Shown: piece after piece, positions 42,229-51,476 of the stretch | Layout: each line of letters begins with the position of its first letter | Numbering within the stretch: position 1 is the stretch's first letter | Program-made: the position numbers and the translations under genes | Notes under the pieces: model-generated | Told to the model about the DNA's origin: nothing | The model's database searches: none | The model's input: only the letters and a program-made list of their open reading frames with translations | Origin: Candidatus Saccharibacteria bacterium UBA2952 | GTDB taxonomy: Bacteria; Patescibacteriota; Saccharimonadia; Saccharimonadales; Saccharimonadaceae | Direction: 5' to 3' | Assembly: GCA_002348605.1 (NCBI GenBank) | Contig: DEBQ01000006.1 | Coordinates: 62,001 to 126,000 of the forward strand | Length of the DNA: 64,000 bases

Positions 42229-42863
42229 AACTAACCAAATATGAACACGCGTGTTTCACGGTAGAAAAAGATGGCAAGCTGCTTGTCGTCGACCCGGGTG
42301 GATGGACGACAGACCTGCCGGCTCTTGAAAGCGTGGTCGCGGTCGTCGTGACGCACGAGCATCCGGATCACTTTGACGTGAATGCACTCGGCGCGATTAT
42401 TAGCCATAATCCTGATGCCCGTATTTATGCGCACGAAAATATTACCCGCCAGTTTGGTGACACGCTGCCGGCGACTGCCGTGGTTGCGGGTGAAGGTATT
42501 GAAGCCGGCCCGTTCAAATTGGAATTCTACGGCGGCGAGCACGCCACCATTCACCCTGACCTGGCGGTTGTTGCGAATCTTGGCGTCATGATAAATGGCA
42601 AAATTTATTACCCGGGCGATTCGTTCGTGCAGCCAGACCGCCCGGTTGACGTGCTTGCGCTTCCGACTACCGCACCATGGCTCAAAATCAGCGAAGTGTT
42701 TGACTTTTTGACAGCAGTCAAGCCGCGCCTAGCCTTCCCCACGCACGACGCCATATCGTCTGATGTCGGCAAACAGCTGCCGGACCGTATGGTCCCAATG
42801 TTCGCCGAAAAGGCTGGAACGACCTACCAGCGACTACACGAGCCGATTGAAATTAATGAATGA
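42225..42863 (+). CDS. MBL-fold metal-dependent hydrolase (UPF0173-like)
   Basis: A 212-residue metallo-beta-lactamase fold: VDPGGW, the metal-binding VTHEHPDHFD (about 43-52), and YGGEHATIHPD, PGDSF and PTHDA. UPF0173 proteins have broad hydrolase activity and no settled substrate. A strong AAGGAGG inside the msrA 3' end drives translation. Confidence 0.85.
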   Translation: MKLTKYEHACFTVEKDGKLLVVDPGGWTTDLPALESVVAVVVTHEHPDHFDVNALGAIISHNPDARIYAHENITRQFGDTLPATAVVAGEGIEAGPFKLEFYGGEHATIHPDLAVVANLGVMINGKIYYPGDSFVQPDRPVDVLALPTTAPWLKISEVFDFLTAVKPRLAFPTHDAISSDVGKQLPDRMVPMFAEKAGTTYQRLHEPIEINE

Positions 42864-43476
42864 GGCCCTAGAACATCTGCGAGCGAATGATCCCGTCATC
42901 GCACGGTTAATTAATGATTACCCGGTCCCAACGCTCAAGAAACATGGGAATTATTACCAGGAACTGGTCGACAGTATTATTTCGCAGCAACTGAGCGTTC
43001 ATGCTGCGCGGGCAATCGAAGGCCGGTTCAAAGACCTGTTCGGCGGTCGCTTCCCGGAGCCGGAAGAAATCCTCACCAAAGACATCGAAGAGCTTCGGGC
43101 TATTGGATTCAGCCATCCGAAAGCACGCTACGTCCAGGACCTGGCTCAGAAGATCATCGATGGTGAAGTCACATTCGAGGGAATCGATGACCTTACGAAT
43201 GACGATATTATCACCGAACTTACCAAGGTCAAAGGTATCGGCGAATGGACGGTACACATGTTTTTAATGTTTTGCATGGGCCGGCTCAATGTGCTGCCGG
43301 TCGGCGACCTTGGCATCCGAAACGGCATAACCAAGCTGTACGAATTTGAAACGACTGTCACACCGGATGATGTACGGAATGTCGCCGAAAAAAATAACTG
43401 GCGACCGTATGAATCGGTCGCCAGTTGGTACGTTTGGCAAAGTTTAGATAACGTGCCTGCTACTTCGTCGTCTTAG
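42856..43476 (+). CDS. DNA-3-methyladenine glycosylase II (AlkA-type)
   Basis: About 206 residues: an HhH-GPD domain with IISQQLSVHAARAIEGRF (about 40-57), the hairpin VKGIGEWTVHMFLMF (about 126-140) and the catalytic Asp in LPVGDLGIRNG (about 148-158). It excises alkylated purines. The ATG overlaps the upstream gene by eight bases, giving the operon msrA-MBL-alkA, a damage-repair grouping. Its 3' end overlaps the YtxH gene by 17 bases. Confidence 0.9.
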   Translation: MNEALEHLRANDPVIARLINDYPVPTLKKHGNYYQELVDSIISQQLSVHAARAIEGRFKDLFGGRFPEPEEILTKDIEELRAIGFSHPKARYVQDLAQKIIDGEVTFEGIDDLTNDDIITELTKVKGIGEWTVHMFLMFCMGRLNVLPVGDLGIRNGITKLYEFETTVTPDDVRNVAEKNNWRPYESVASWYVWQSLDNVPATSSS

Positions 43477-43858
43477 CTTTTGGCTTGACGTTAGCACGGA
43501 CATCGCGTTCAACCGCCTTGGCGGTAGCTTTAGCATCTTTAGCGACACGTTCGCCGCGCACCTTAGCTTCTTGCGCTAAGCGCTCGGCTTCGTCGCGCAT
43601 GACGACAGCTGAATTACGAGCGCTCTCGGCCATACCCTTGGCTTCTTTGCCTACTTTGCCGGCACCGGTCTTGACCGATTCGCTAGCAGCAGCCGCAGCG
43701 GCTTTTGCCTGCTCGGCCCTTAGCTTGGCTTCGCCTTTAGCTTCTTCAGCTTTGTTTTTCAGGTCTTCGCGGGTTTCCTTACCGCTCTTCGGTGCGACCA
43801 AAATCCCGGCCACAAACCCGGCTAGGCTAGCGAATAATACTTTTAGTAAACGACTCAT
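43460..43858 (-). CDS. YtxH-domain protein
   Basis: A 132-residue protein: one N-terminal helix with GFVAGILVAPKSGKETREDLKNKAEEA (about 14-40), the YtxH signature, followed by a long Ala/Lys/Glu coiled coil and a basic tail. YtxH proteins are general-stress membrane-linked proteins. AGGAGG lies just before the ATG. Convergent with alkA, with overlapping coding ends. Confidence 0.88.
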   Translation of the reverse strand: MSRLLKVLFASLAGFVAGILVAPKSGKETREDLKNKAEEAKGEAKLRAEQAKAAAAAASESVKTGAGKVGKEAKGMAESARNSAVVMRDEAERLAQEAKVRGERVAKDAKATAKAVERDVRANVKPKAKTTK

Positions 43859-43866
43859 ATTTCCTC

Positions 43867-44085
43867 CTATTTCTTACGAAACGCTTTGACGGCTTCGGCG
43901 AACACCCTTGCAGGATTCAGCCAGTTCGTTGCCGATGATATATTGTGCGTGATCGCATCGACGTTCTTCGCGATACTGTTCACCTTAATAATAACCAGTG
44001 TCACTGCCGCAAGCAACGCTATTATGACGACCGAAAGCAGTACGACTGCGATTGTGAGAAGCGTGACGATAAGATTTGTATCCAT
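43867..44085 (-). CDS. small membrane protein (DUF948-like)
   Basis: A 72-residue protein: one long hydrophobic helix (about 5-33) followed by VNSIAKNVDAITHNISSATNW, an amphipathic helix as in DUF948-type general-stress proteins, and a basic end. It precedes YtxH by eight bases, a pairing also seen in other bacteria. Promoter TATACT near 44128 and a leader with AAAGG. Confidence 0.7.
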   Translation of the reverse strand: MDTNLIVTLLTIAVVLLSVVIIALLAAVTLVIIKVNSIAKNVDAITHNISSATNWLNPARVFAEAVKAFRKK

Positions 44086-44130
44086 AGAGCACTGCCTTTC
44101 TTATGTTAGGAAGTTAGTATTATTAGTATA

Positions 44131-44688
44131 TCACTTTTCTTGTTGTTTTGCAATATGCACCATGTACGGCGCGAGGACTGTCAAACATAGAACAATGGTT
44201 ATAAGGTGGCCTACCGACCATATGACGTGCCGTTTCGAACCGATGACGCTCGAATATCTATGCCGTACCACGTTGTCGACCGCCGCCCGGACACTATGAA
44301 TATCGACGTCAAAATGTTCCGGCAGCGTATTGACGGCCTGGTCGAGCGCTGGGACTTTACGCCTAAGCATGGCAGAGATCGGTGTGTCGGGTCGGGCAAC
44401 GCCGCAGAGTGTAATAACGCGCGCGACCCGCTTGTCATTCACAGCCGTATGGAGCACTAGAGTAGCGCCGGCACTTTCGCCAACCAACACAATCCGTGAT
44501 TTCGGAGGTGCTTTGTCGATGGCTGCTTTGATTACACTCATTTTTTGATCCATGTCCCGGCCGTCATACCAATCAAGTTTGGCTGGCGTGACCTTCGCGC
44601 CCCATAGCTTCCACCAAAAAAGGGCTATCAACCGCAATCGATGATAGCCATCGCCAAGCCCTGGAACATATACGATATGGGTCGTCAT
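44131..44688 (-). CDS. alpha/beta hydrolase with C-terminal membrane helix
   Basis: A 185-residue protein: YVPGLGDGYHRL at the start, the nucleophile elbow VLVGESAGATLVLH (Ser near 71) and a hydrophobic C-terminal helix (about 155-180). A minimal esterase-like fold; the His may be in VGHL (about 160) or earlier. Substrate unknown. Leaderless: TATACT seven bases before the ATG, divergent from the next gene. Confidence 0.7.
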   Translation of the reverse strand: MTTHIVYVPGLGDGYHRLRLIALFWWKLWGAKVTPAKLDWYDGRDMDQKMSVIKAAIDKAPPKSRIVLVGESAGATLVLHTAVNDKRVARVITLCGVARPDTPISAMLRRKVPALDQAVNTLPEHFDVDIHSVRAAVDNVVRHRYSSVIGSKRHVIWSVGHLITIVLCLTVLAPYMVHIAKQQEK

Positions 44689-44722
44689 GTCCTCAAGTAT
44701 ATCAGCGTGCTACAGTGGAACT

Positions 44723-45172
44723 ATGAGCAGAATTACAGTAGCCAGGGCTTTGACGGCACGATTTGCACGGCGCTTTGTCCGGCTGGCCGACATTCTTGTT
44801 GCTGTAATCACGATTATTTTAGTTGCCGGAGTATGGGCACTCACCTACTTTTTCAGCGCCTGGTGGTGGCTGCTTGTTCTGCCACTATTGTTCCTGCTCG
44901 GGTTATATGTCATCGTCCGGCTTATCGTTGCGGTTATCATTTCACATGTACATGTTGGCCAACTAAGTAAAGGGCAGCGAACAGCGCTCGATGATTTTAT
45001 CGATAAAGTTCAGCAAGCCATCGAAGCCCGCGCCACTCCCTTGCCGCTCATCGCTCTAATCTGTATAAAGGATATCGTTGTCCACCGCGACCTTACGACG
45101 GTACGAAAAATCATCAGCGAAACCGCTGGCCTGCGCCGTGATTACCAAGACTTAGAAAAGTTATTTACCTAA
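44723..45172 (+). CDS. two-helix membrane protein, unknown
   Basis: About 149 residues: a basic N-terminus, two adjacent helices (about 22-43 and 46-72), then a cytoplasmic helical domain. No family recognised. The -10 TACAGT is six bases before the ATG at 44723; a longer reading from 44687 starts above it. Its stop interlocks with the hydrolase gene (CTAA 45169-45172). Confidence 0.65.
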   Translation: MSRITVARALTARFARRFVRLADILVAVITIILVAGVWALTYFFSAWWWLLVLPLLFLLGLYVIVRLIVAVIISHVHVGQLSKGQRTALDDFIDKVQQAIEARATPLPLIALICIKDIVVHRDLTTVRKIISETAGLRRDYQDLEKLFT

Positions 45173-45963
45173 GAGTGCTTTCGCACCCAGGTCGTCATTT
45201 CAGTTTCGACTTTGGCTAACCCATCATCGATTTGATCGGTCTTCGCATTTCGATAGCTATGTTGCAGCCCATCAACAACAATGAGTTCTTTTTCTCCTGG
45301 AATTTTCTGCATGAGTAACTCTTGGTGGGCTGGTGGACACGGCTCATCTTGACTGCCTACAATATCGAGAACTGGCATGGTAAGGTTGTGAGCAAGTGGT
45401 AGTAGATCGAACTTTTTCAAACTCTCTTGGCATGCCCAACCGATCTTATGGACGACACCCGGTCGGGAGGAACTTGGTGATTCTTTATACCCCCTTTGCT
45501 TATATAGCTCAAACTCGTTAGGGTCCATGGTTGAGCTAAGAAGCTCGTAGTTAATAACCGGCGCCATTGTAGCCAGAAGAGATACTTCTTCAGGGTGATG
45601 TTCAGCATACCAGGCGGTCGATTGGGCTCCCATACTATGTCCACTGAGTGCAAAAGGCTGCTTGAACCAATCTTGAGTTCGCGCCCATTCAATTACATCT
45701 TCAAGGTCGCTTATGTAGGTGTCGTAGGTGACATCGAACAGATCACCTTCACTTTCGCCTACTGAATGGGTAGCATCAAATCGAACCACTATATATCCGT
45801 TATCCAGGAAAGCCCGTGCGAATGCCTGTATGTGCGGTTGATCTTTTGAGCCTTTTTGTCCGTGCGCAACGAATGCAAGCTTGTCTGCAGTATCGTCCTG
45901 AGACTCTATTACCATGACGATCTTGAGCCCAGCTCTATTAGTAATCGTCTGCTTGGTATTCAT
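45169..45963 (-). CDS. alpha/beta hydrolase (serine esterase-like)
   Basis: A 264-residue protein with the complete fold: VAHGQKGSKDQPH (oxyanion region), nucleophile SGHSMGAQSTAWYA (about 109-122), Asp in DIVGSQDEPCPP and His in DGLQHSYRN (about 237-245). Family S9/DLH-like esterases or acyl hydrolases; substrate unknown. The ATG overlaps the aspS stop (TAATG), so it is co-transcribed with aspS. Confidence 0.82.
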   Translation of the reverse strand: MNTKQTITNRAGLKIVMVIESQDDTADKLAFVAHGQKGSKDQPHIQAFARAFLDNGYIVVRFDATHSVGESEGDLFDVTYDTYISDLEDVIEWARTQDWFKQPFALSGHSMGAQSTAWYAEHHPEEVSLLATMAPVINYELLSSTMDPNEFELYKQRGYKESPSSSRPGVVHKIGWACQESLKKFDLLPLAHNLTMPVLDIVGSQDEPCPPAHQELLMQKIPGEKELIVVDGLQHSYRNAKTDQIDDGLAKVETEMTTWVRKHS

Positions 45964-47267
45964 TACGGCGCTAGTCGGTTGATGTCGCGTGGGAAGAGCG
46001 TGGCTTCTTTGACGTTATGCAGGCCAATGGTCTTTTGAACCAGGCGGTCGATACCGAAGCCGCAACCGCCATGTTGTGGCAAGCCGAACTTGAAGGCTGA
46101 AAGGTAGTACCTAAAGCCGTCTGCGTTCACGTCGAGTCCGGCGGCAGTCATTTGCTCGACCATTTTTTCGTAGTTGTTTTCACGAAGCGGCACGGTGGCA
46201 ATTTCGAGGCCACGGAATAGTAGGTCGGCCCAAGCAACGGTGTCTTCTTTGAACTTATGGTAGAACTTGCCAGCTTCTTTTGGAAAGTCTGTGGCGTACA
46301 CTAAATCGCTACCCAATTCTTTTCGGGCATAGTCAGCAATCCAGCGCTCTTCGTCCGGAATCAGGTCCTTTTCGTTCGTGGTATCGGTGCCAGTGGCTTT
46401 GGTGTACATATCGTGAATTTCGGCGATGGTGAATTTTGGTACATCGTCTGCCAACTTCAATTCGGGGGCGTTCAACGACTTTAGGTCGTCGGCATGTTTG
46501 TCGTATACGGCTCGAAGCGCGTGCTTGGTCATGTTGGCTACCATGTCCATGACTTCTTGGTGACTTTCAACAAAGCCCATTTCGAGGTCGAGCATAGTAA
46601 GTTCTGTCAGGTGGCGTGTAGTTGCCGAAGGTTCGGCCCGGTAGCTGTGCCCGATTTCATAGACTCGTTCGAACACACCAACCATGATCTGCTTATAAAA
46701 CTGCGGGCTTTGAGCGAGCGTAGCGGTCTGGCCAAAGTAGTCTAGTTTAAATACTTCGGCGCCGCCTTCGGTCGGCTCGCCAAGTAGTTTCGGCGTGTCG
46801 ATTTCTACGAACTCGTTTTCGTCGAGAAACTGCCTGAGTGAACGCGTCAATGCACCTCGAATCTTGAAGATCTTTTGTTCCTGCATGTTGCGCAGGTTTA
46901 ACACGCGGTGCTCGAACAACGTGTCTAGGTTTTCAGATTTATGTGAAATAGGCTTGTCGATTTCAATCGGCGGTTCTTCGGTGACTGGACTTAACACCTC
47001 GACCGACACGTCGTGCAGTTCTGCTCCGCCTGGTGCACGCTCATCGGCAACAACAGTCCCAGTAAAGCTGACGACCGTTCCAACCTGCATGCCGCGTAGT
47101 TTTTCAAGTTCGTCTTTGCTGTCTATCAGATTCTGCGCCAGGCCACTACGGTCGCGTACGGTCAAAAAGTTCAGTCCACCAAGTAGGCGCTTTTTGTGCA
47201 GCCAACCTTGAATAGTAATTTGTTCACCGATGTGTGCGGGAATATCCCGAATAAGTGTTCTTGCCAT
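45963..47267 (-). CDS. aspS: aspartyl-tRNA synthetase, archaeal (non-discriminating) type
   Basis: A 434-residue class II synthetase. The OB-fold anticodon domain occupies about 1-105 (QGWLHKKRLLGGLNFLTVRD), the catalytic core shows motif 2 (YEIGHSYRAEPSATTRH) and motif 3 (GCGFGIDRLVQ), and the end HNVKEATLFPRDINRL is typical of the archaeal type. The bacterial GAD insertion (about 150 residues) is absent. Such enzymes often charge both tRNA-Asp and tRNA-Asn and then need GatCAB. TATAAT lies nine bases before the ATG. Confidence 0.93.
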   Translation of the reverse strand: MARTLIRDIPAHIGEQITIQGWLHKKRLLGGLNFLTVRDRSGLAQNLIDSKDELEKLRGMQVGTVVSFTGTVVADERAPGGAELHDVSVEVLSPVTEEPPIEIDKPISHKSENLDTLFEHRVLNLRNMQEQKIFKIRGALTRSLRQFLDENEFVEIDTPKLLGEPTEGGAEVFKLDYFGQTATLAQSPQFYKQIMVGVFERVYEIGHSYRAEPSATTRHLTELTMLDLEMGFVESHQEVMDMVANMTKHALRAVYDKHADDLKSLNAPELKLADDVPKFTIAEIHDMYTKATGTDTTNEKDLIPDEERWIADYARKELGSDLVYATDFPKEAGKFYHKFKEDTVAWADLLFRGLEIATVPLRENNYEKMVEQMTAAGLDVNADGFRYYLSAFKFGLPQHGGCGFGIDRLVQKTIGLHNVKEATLFPRDINRLAP

Positions 47268-47357
47268 ATCTTGGCCATTATACCTTATTACCAGAGGTGA
47301 TTGCCAGTGAGACGCGTTGCTGTCATACTATAGCTAAACCGTAAGCGTTATATAAAC

Positions 47358-49049
47358 ATGCATCATAACCAAGAAATATTTACCGAACTGAGCCTTGTCC
47401 TCGTTATCGTCGCGGGTATTTCTGTCGTTATGCGCCTGCTTCGGCAGCCGTTGATTCTTGGATATATATTGTCGGGAATTATTGTTGGGCCTCTACTGCT
47501 TGACCTAATTCATGCCAAAGAAGCGTTCGACGGCTTCAGCCAAATTGGTATCGCGCTACTACTGTTCATTATTGGCCTCGGGATGAATGCCGGAGTCATT
47601 AGAAGCCTAGGAAAAGTCTCAATTACGACCGCGGCGATCATTCTTACACTAGTCGGCGGGTCGGGAGTGGTTGCAACTTACCTGCTTGGGTTCGATATAC
47701 GAACGGCGCTTGTTATGGGAATAGCTCTGTTCTTTTCTAGCACCATCCTGATTTTGAAGGTACTTTCCGACAAGCGCGAGATTAGCCGACTGCATGGGCA
47801 AATCGCTATCGGTGTGATTCTGGTCGACGACATCGTAGCCACGCTCGCCATCGTGCTGGTGACTGCCGCGTCATCGGGTGGAGCGCAGGCCGGCGACCTA
47901 TTGTCGCTGTTCGCCAAAGCGGGTGGCTTAGGGCTATTGCTGTACCTCGCTGGTGCTTATGTCATACCAAAGTTTTCAAAGGCATTAGCTAAGAATCAGG
48001 AATTACTGTTTGTTTTTGCCATTGCTTGGGGCTTCGGTATTGCCAGCCTGTTTGGACTTGCCGGGTTCTCCCATGAAGTCGGCGCCCTTTTTGCCGGCGT
48101 GTCACTCGCCGGACTTCCTTATGCCATGGAAATGGGCACTCGGTTAAAACCGCTCCGAGATTTCTTTGTTGTACTATTCTTTGTAACACTTGGCGAACGG
48201 TTCTTGTTTGATGATTTTGCCGCCACGTTGATTCCGGCATTGGTTCTTTCGGCTATCGTACTAATCGGCAAACCATTATTTACCATGGCCTCGCTTGGCG
48301 CACTTGGATATACGAAATTGACCAGCTTTAAAGCCGGCATTCACCTTAGCCAGATTAGTGAGTTCTCGATTGTGTTAGTCGTCCTTGCGACCCAGATCGG
48401 GCTCATAAGTGCGCGGGCCGCCAGCGTCATGACGCTGGTTGCGCTTATTACCATCGCCGCCAGTTCTTACCTTATGAAGTATGACGACCCACTTTACCGT
48501 CGCTTCCACAAGGTACTGGGAATATTCGAACGACGCAACCCGACGGAACGAAAACAAAAACGCGGCCTGTACACCGCAATCCTATTTGGTTATCACCACG
48601 GCGGCCACGAATTCCTAAACCTGTTTCGCGACATGAAGCAGCGGTACCTGGTAGTAGACTATAACCCTGAAGTCATTGAGCACTTGGAGTCGCAAGGTAT
48701 TCGCCACGCGTATGGCGACGCGACCGACACCGAGTTTCTAGAAGAAATTAACGCCGGCCATGCAAACTTCATAGCCAGCACCATTATTGACCGCCGGGTC
48801 AATATGCAACTCCTGACGTATCTTCACCGTTACTCAGAAGACATCACGTTCATTTGCCACGCCCGTACGTACGAAGACGCTTTGGAGCTGTACGAACACG
48901 GCGCCGCCTATGTTATTCTGCCGCGCTTCTTAGGGTCCGAATATATTACCAGCCATATAAAACGTTACGGCATGGATAAAAAGGCTTTCGAAGGCTTCCG
49001 CGCCCGTCACATTGTAAGTATTGGTAAGGCTGCAGTCGAAAACGGTTAA
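47358..49049 (+). CDS. CPA2 cation:proton antiporter with TrkA-N domain (KefB-like)
   Basis: A 563-residue protein: about 12 helices (1-380) with the CPA2 signatures GIALLLFIIGLGMNA and SHEVGALFAGVSLAGLPYA, then a cytoplasmic NAD-binding RCK domain starting AILFGYHHGGHEFLN (about 402-416). It exports K+ or Na+ in exchange for H+. No C-terminal RCK subdomain. Its stop interlocks with the CBS-protein gene (TTAA). Confidence 0.9.
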   Translation: MHHNQEIFTELSLVLVIVAGISVVMRLLRQPLILGYILSGIIVGPLLLDLIHAKEAFDGFSQIGIALLLFIIGLGMNAGVIRSLGKVSITTAAIILTLVGGSGVVATYLLGFDIRTALVMGIALFFSSTILILKVLSDKREISRLHGQIAIGVILVDDIVATLAIVLVTAASSGGAQAGDLLSLFAKAGGLGLLLYLAGAYVIPKFSKALAKNQELLFVFAIAWGFGIASLFGLAGFSHEVGALFAGVSLAGLPYAMEMGTRLKPLRDFFVVLFFVTLGERFLFDDFAATLIPALVLSAIVLIGKPLFTMASLGALGYTKLTSFKAGIHLSQISEFSIVLVVLATQIGLISARAASVMTLVALITIAASSYLMKYDDPLYRRFHKVLGIFERRNPTERKQKRGLYTAILFGYHHGGHEFLNLFRDMKQRYLVVDYNPEVIEHLESQGIRHAYGDATDTEFLEEINAGHANFIASTIIDRRVNMQLLTYLHRYSEDITFICHARTYEDALELYEHGAAYVILPRFLGSEYITSHIKRYGMDKKAFEGFRARHIVSIGKAAVENG

Positions 49050-49972
49050 CGGCGTTTGCCAAACAATGTCTTAATGATGTCACTGAGCGTGACAAGCCCC
49101 ACCGTATCGCGTCCATCGGTCACAATAAGCATATGGTGCTGAGAATTAAGCAGCAGGTTCATAGCAGTCGTAAGAGATTCTTCCGAATCGATCGACCTAA
49201 CATCCGGATCCATGGCCGTTTCCACTTTGGCGGTGTGTTTGCGGGTCGTGTCGAGTGTCTGTACGTCGCGTAGCCGAAGAATGCCGACTATATCATCTGC
49301 TCCGCCACCGTTCAGCACCGGAAAGCTTTCGTGACCGGACCTGTGCAGGTCGTCAAGTACTAACGGGCCGAGTATCTCGTGCTTGCCTATGGTAAACATA
49401 TCTTTCTTGTGTGTCATAACCTCTGACACTCGTCGGTCTTCAAAACGAAGACTACCAATAAGAAGGTGCCTTTCGTCGTCGCTTAACACGTGCCCACCGC
49501 GTTCAATTAGGTGTTCAAGCTCAGCTTTTGAGTCAAAGCCGTGGGCAGCACTAGTCATTCCGCCATGGCGTAACCAAACGAATACCTTTTTATACCGCTG
49601 CACGAAACCGAGTAGATTTACTTCTTGCTCGTTATATATCCGCTGACTAAAGCGGCGCAGTGGCCTTAGTCGAGACATGCTGCCAAACAGAACAGCAATG
49701 AACGCCGCGGCTATGATTCCCCATGCCATGCCCAGCAGCCCAATCAATACCGGCACGGTAAGTACCAACAGAAGCGCCTGAACGATACGCAGAAATGACA
49801 TGGCGTCGGCAAAATACGAATCACGCAGCTCGTCGAGCACCGTATTTTCGCCGAGCTCACGCCGGCGCTTTAGTTCGAATGCGCTATGCCGTGGTCGGTT
49901 CGGCGTTACGGCCGCAAAAAACAACAGACCCACCAGAAGGATCACGAGTAACAGTGTGAGTGCCGTCGTCAT
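49046..49972 (-). CDS. CBS-domain membrane protein (CNNM/CorC-like)
   Basis: A 308-residue protein: an N-terminal helix, a shortened DUF21-like region with two or three helices (about 60-105), then RRVSEVMTHKKDMFTI and a CBS pair ending TVGLVTLSDIIKTLFG. Relatives take part in Mg/Co efflux, and corA is also in the window. Leaderless: TACAAT seven bases before the ATG. Confidence 0.8.
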   Translation of the reverse strand: MTTALTLLLVILLVGLLFFAAVTPNRPRHSAFELKRRRELGENTVLDELRDSYFADAMSFLRIVQALLLVLTVPVLIGLLGMAWGIIAAAFIAVLFGSMSRLRPLRRFSQRIYNEQEVNLLGFVQRYKKVFVWLRHGGMTSAAHGFDSKAELEHLIERGGHVLSDDERHLLIGSLRFEDRRVSEVMTHKKDMFTIGKHEILGPLVLDDLHRSGHESFPVLNGGGADDIVGILRLRDVQTLDTTRKHTAKVETAMDPDVRSIDSEESLTTAMNLLLNSQHHMLIVTDGRDTVGLVTLSDIIKTLFGKRR

Positions 49973-50059
49973 CCACTTTATTGTACCCGAACGCGAACTA
50001 TTGTTTCAAAGTGAACTTTAGTACAATAGGAAGGACTTAATAAGGAGACTTACTGACAT

Positions 50060-50770
50060 ATGAGTGGACGTGGCTGGATAATTTTCGGAGTAATTTGCGT
50101 TGTGCTGTTCGGGGGGCTGATTTTTTGGTCGGGGCGCGACCGAATTGATGTCTCTAAAGTCGACACGAACAAAGTTCTGAGCGGGTCGGCGGCGTCTGGC
50201 AATATTGCTGACCGAACATTCGGCGATAAGGATGCCAAGGTCGTGCTTATCGAATACGGCGATTTTCAGTGCCCAGGTTGTGCTAGCGCGCACTCAGCCG
50301 TAAAAGCCATGAGCGAAAAGTACAAAGACAACCTCGCGTTCGTATTCCGTAACTTCCCGCTTACCAACATTCATCCGAACGCGCGTGCGGCATCTGCTGC
50401 TGCCGAAACTGCTGGCCAGCTTGGTAAGTACTGGGAAATGCATAACATGCTATACGAAAATCAAGACGAATGGTCGAGTGCATCGACTGAAGATCGCACC
50501 GGAATCTTTGCCGGCTACGCTGAGCGGATTGGCCTTGATAAAAAGACATTCACCGCCAAGCTTAACGACACCGCGAGCGTCAGCAAAAAGATCAACTTCG
50601 ACTTAGCCCTGGGACGCAAACTAAACGTCAGCGGCACGCCGACCTTTTACCTGAACGGAAAGAAGCTGGCCGAGAACCAATATAGCGGCGAAGAAGCGCT
50701 TGAAAAGACGCTGCTCGAAGAGTTCAAGAAACAAAACATCACCGTTACACAAACGACCGAAAACCAATAA
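50060..50770 (+). CDS. DsbA-family thiol-disulfide oxidoreductase
   Basis: A 236-residue protein: an N-terminal membrane anchor (about 6-24), then a thioredoxin fold with active site FQCPGC (about 72-77), FRNFPLTNIHPNARAASAAAE (about 97-117) and the cis-Pro loop VSGTPTFYLNGK (about 193-204). It introduces disulfides in exported proteins; the VKOR at 30 kb is the expected partner. Leadered transcript (TACAAT near 50023; AAGGAG upstream). Confidence 0.92.
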   Translation: MSGRGWIIFGVICVVLFGGLIFWSGRDRIDVSKVDTNKVLSGSAASGNIADRTFGDKDAKVVLIEYGDFQCPGCASAHSAVKAMSEKYKDNLAFVFRNFPLTNIHPNARAASAAAETAGQLGKYWEMHNMLYENQDEWSSASTEDRTGIFAGYAERIGLDKKTFTAKLNDTASVSKKINFDLALGRKLNVSGTPTFYLNGKKLAENQYSGEEALEKTLLEEFKKQNITVTQTTENQ

Positions 50771-50825
50771 GCAACCATCGTGGCCACGCTTGCTCCCCGC
50801 AGGGTGGACAGTATAGAGTAGGTAT

Positions 50826-51476
50826 ATGAATAAGCCCGTCAAAGACATTGTAAAAACGTTTTTCGATGGGCACCCTCTCGTGCGCTACAGCAAGGGAGAA
50901 ATCCTGCTTCGCCCTGACGAAACTCTCACCAATGTCTTTTATCTCGTCGAGGGTCAAGTCGTCGAATACGATATTTCGACCGCCGGTAACGAAGTGGTCA
51001 TAAACGCGTTCAAGCCCGGGGCATTCTTTCCGATGTCACTGGCAATGAACAACGTACATAATGATTATTTCTTTGAAGCAGCCACGAAATTGTCGGTACG
51101 GGAGGCACCTGCTGACGAAGTTGTCCAATTTATCCGCGAAAATCCTGACGTGTGTTATGACCTGCTGCGCCGCGTATATCTTGGCACCGACGGACTGCTT
51201 CGGCGCATGGCCCACTTAATGGGAGGCAAAGCCCGCAGTCGTCTGGTTTTCGAACTTCTTAACGGCGCGGCCCGATTCGGCGAAAAGCGCTCCGGTAACG
51301 CCGTTCATATTCCTATGACCGAAAAAGATATCGCTAAACGTTCAGGCCTCTCACGAGAAACAGTCAGCCGCACTATGCACGCATTAAAAGATGAAGGCCT
51401 TGTGTCTGTCCGCGCTAACGGACTATACATACCAGACACCAAAAAGCTCGAAGCCGTTATTGGCAACCAACTCTAG
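50826..51476 (+). CDS. Crp/Fnr-family transcription regulator
   Basis: A 216-residue protein: cyclic-nucleotide-binding-like domain (about 15-125) with VINAFKPGAFFPMSLAM, without the Arg-Ser pair that binds cAMP and without an Fnr cysteine cluster; then an HTH with MTEKDIAKRSGLSRETVSRTM (about 160-180). The signal is unknown. It follows dsbA by 55 bp with its own TTGCTC-16-TATAGA promoter. Its coding end overlaps the 481-residue gene by 20 bases. Confidence 0.88.
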   Translation: MNKPVKDIVKTFFDGHPLVRYSKGEILLRPDETLTNVFYLVEGQVVEYDISTAGNEVVINAFKPGAFFPMSLAMNNVHNDYFFEAATKLSVREAPADEVVQFIRENPDVCYDLLRRVYLGTDGLLRRMAHLMGGKARSRLVFELLNGAARFGEKRSGNAVHIPMTEKDIAKRSGLSRETVSRTMHALKDEGLVSVRANGLYIPDTKKLEAVIGNQL

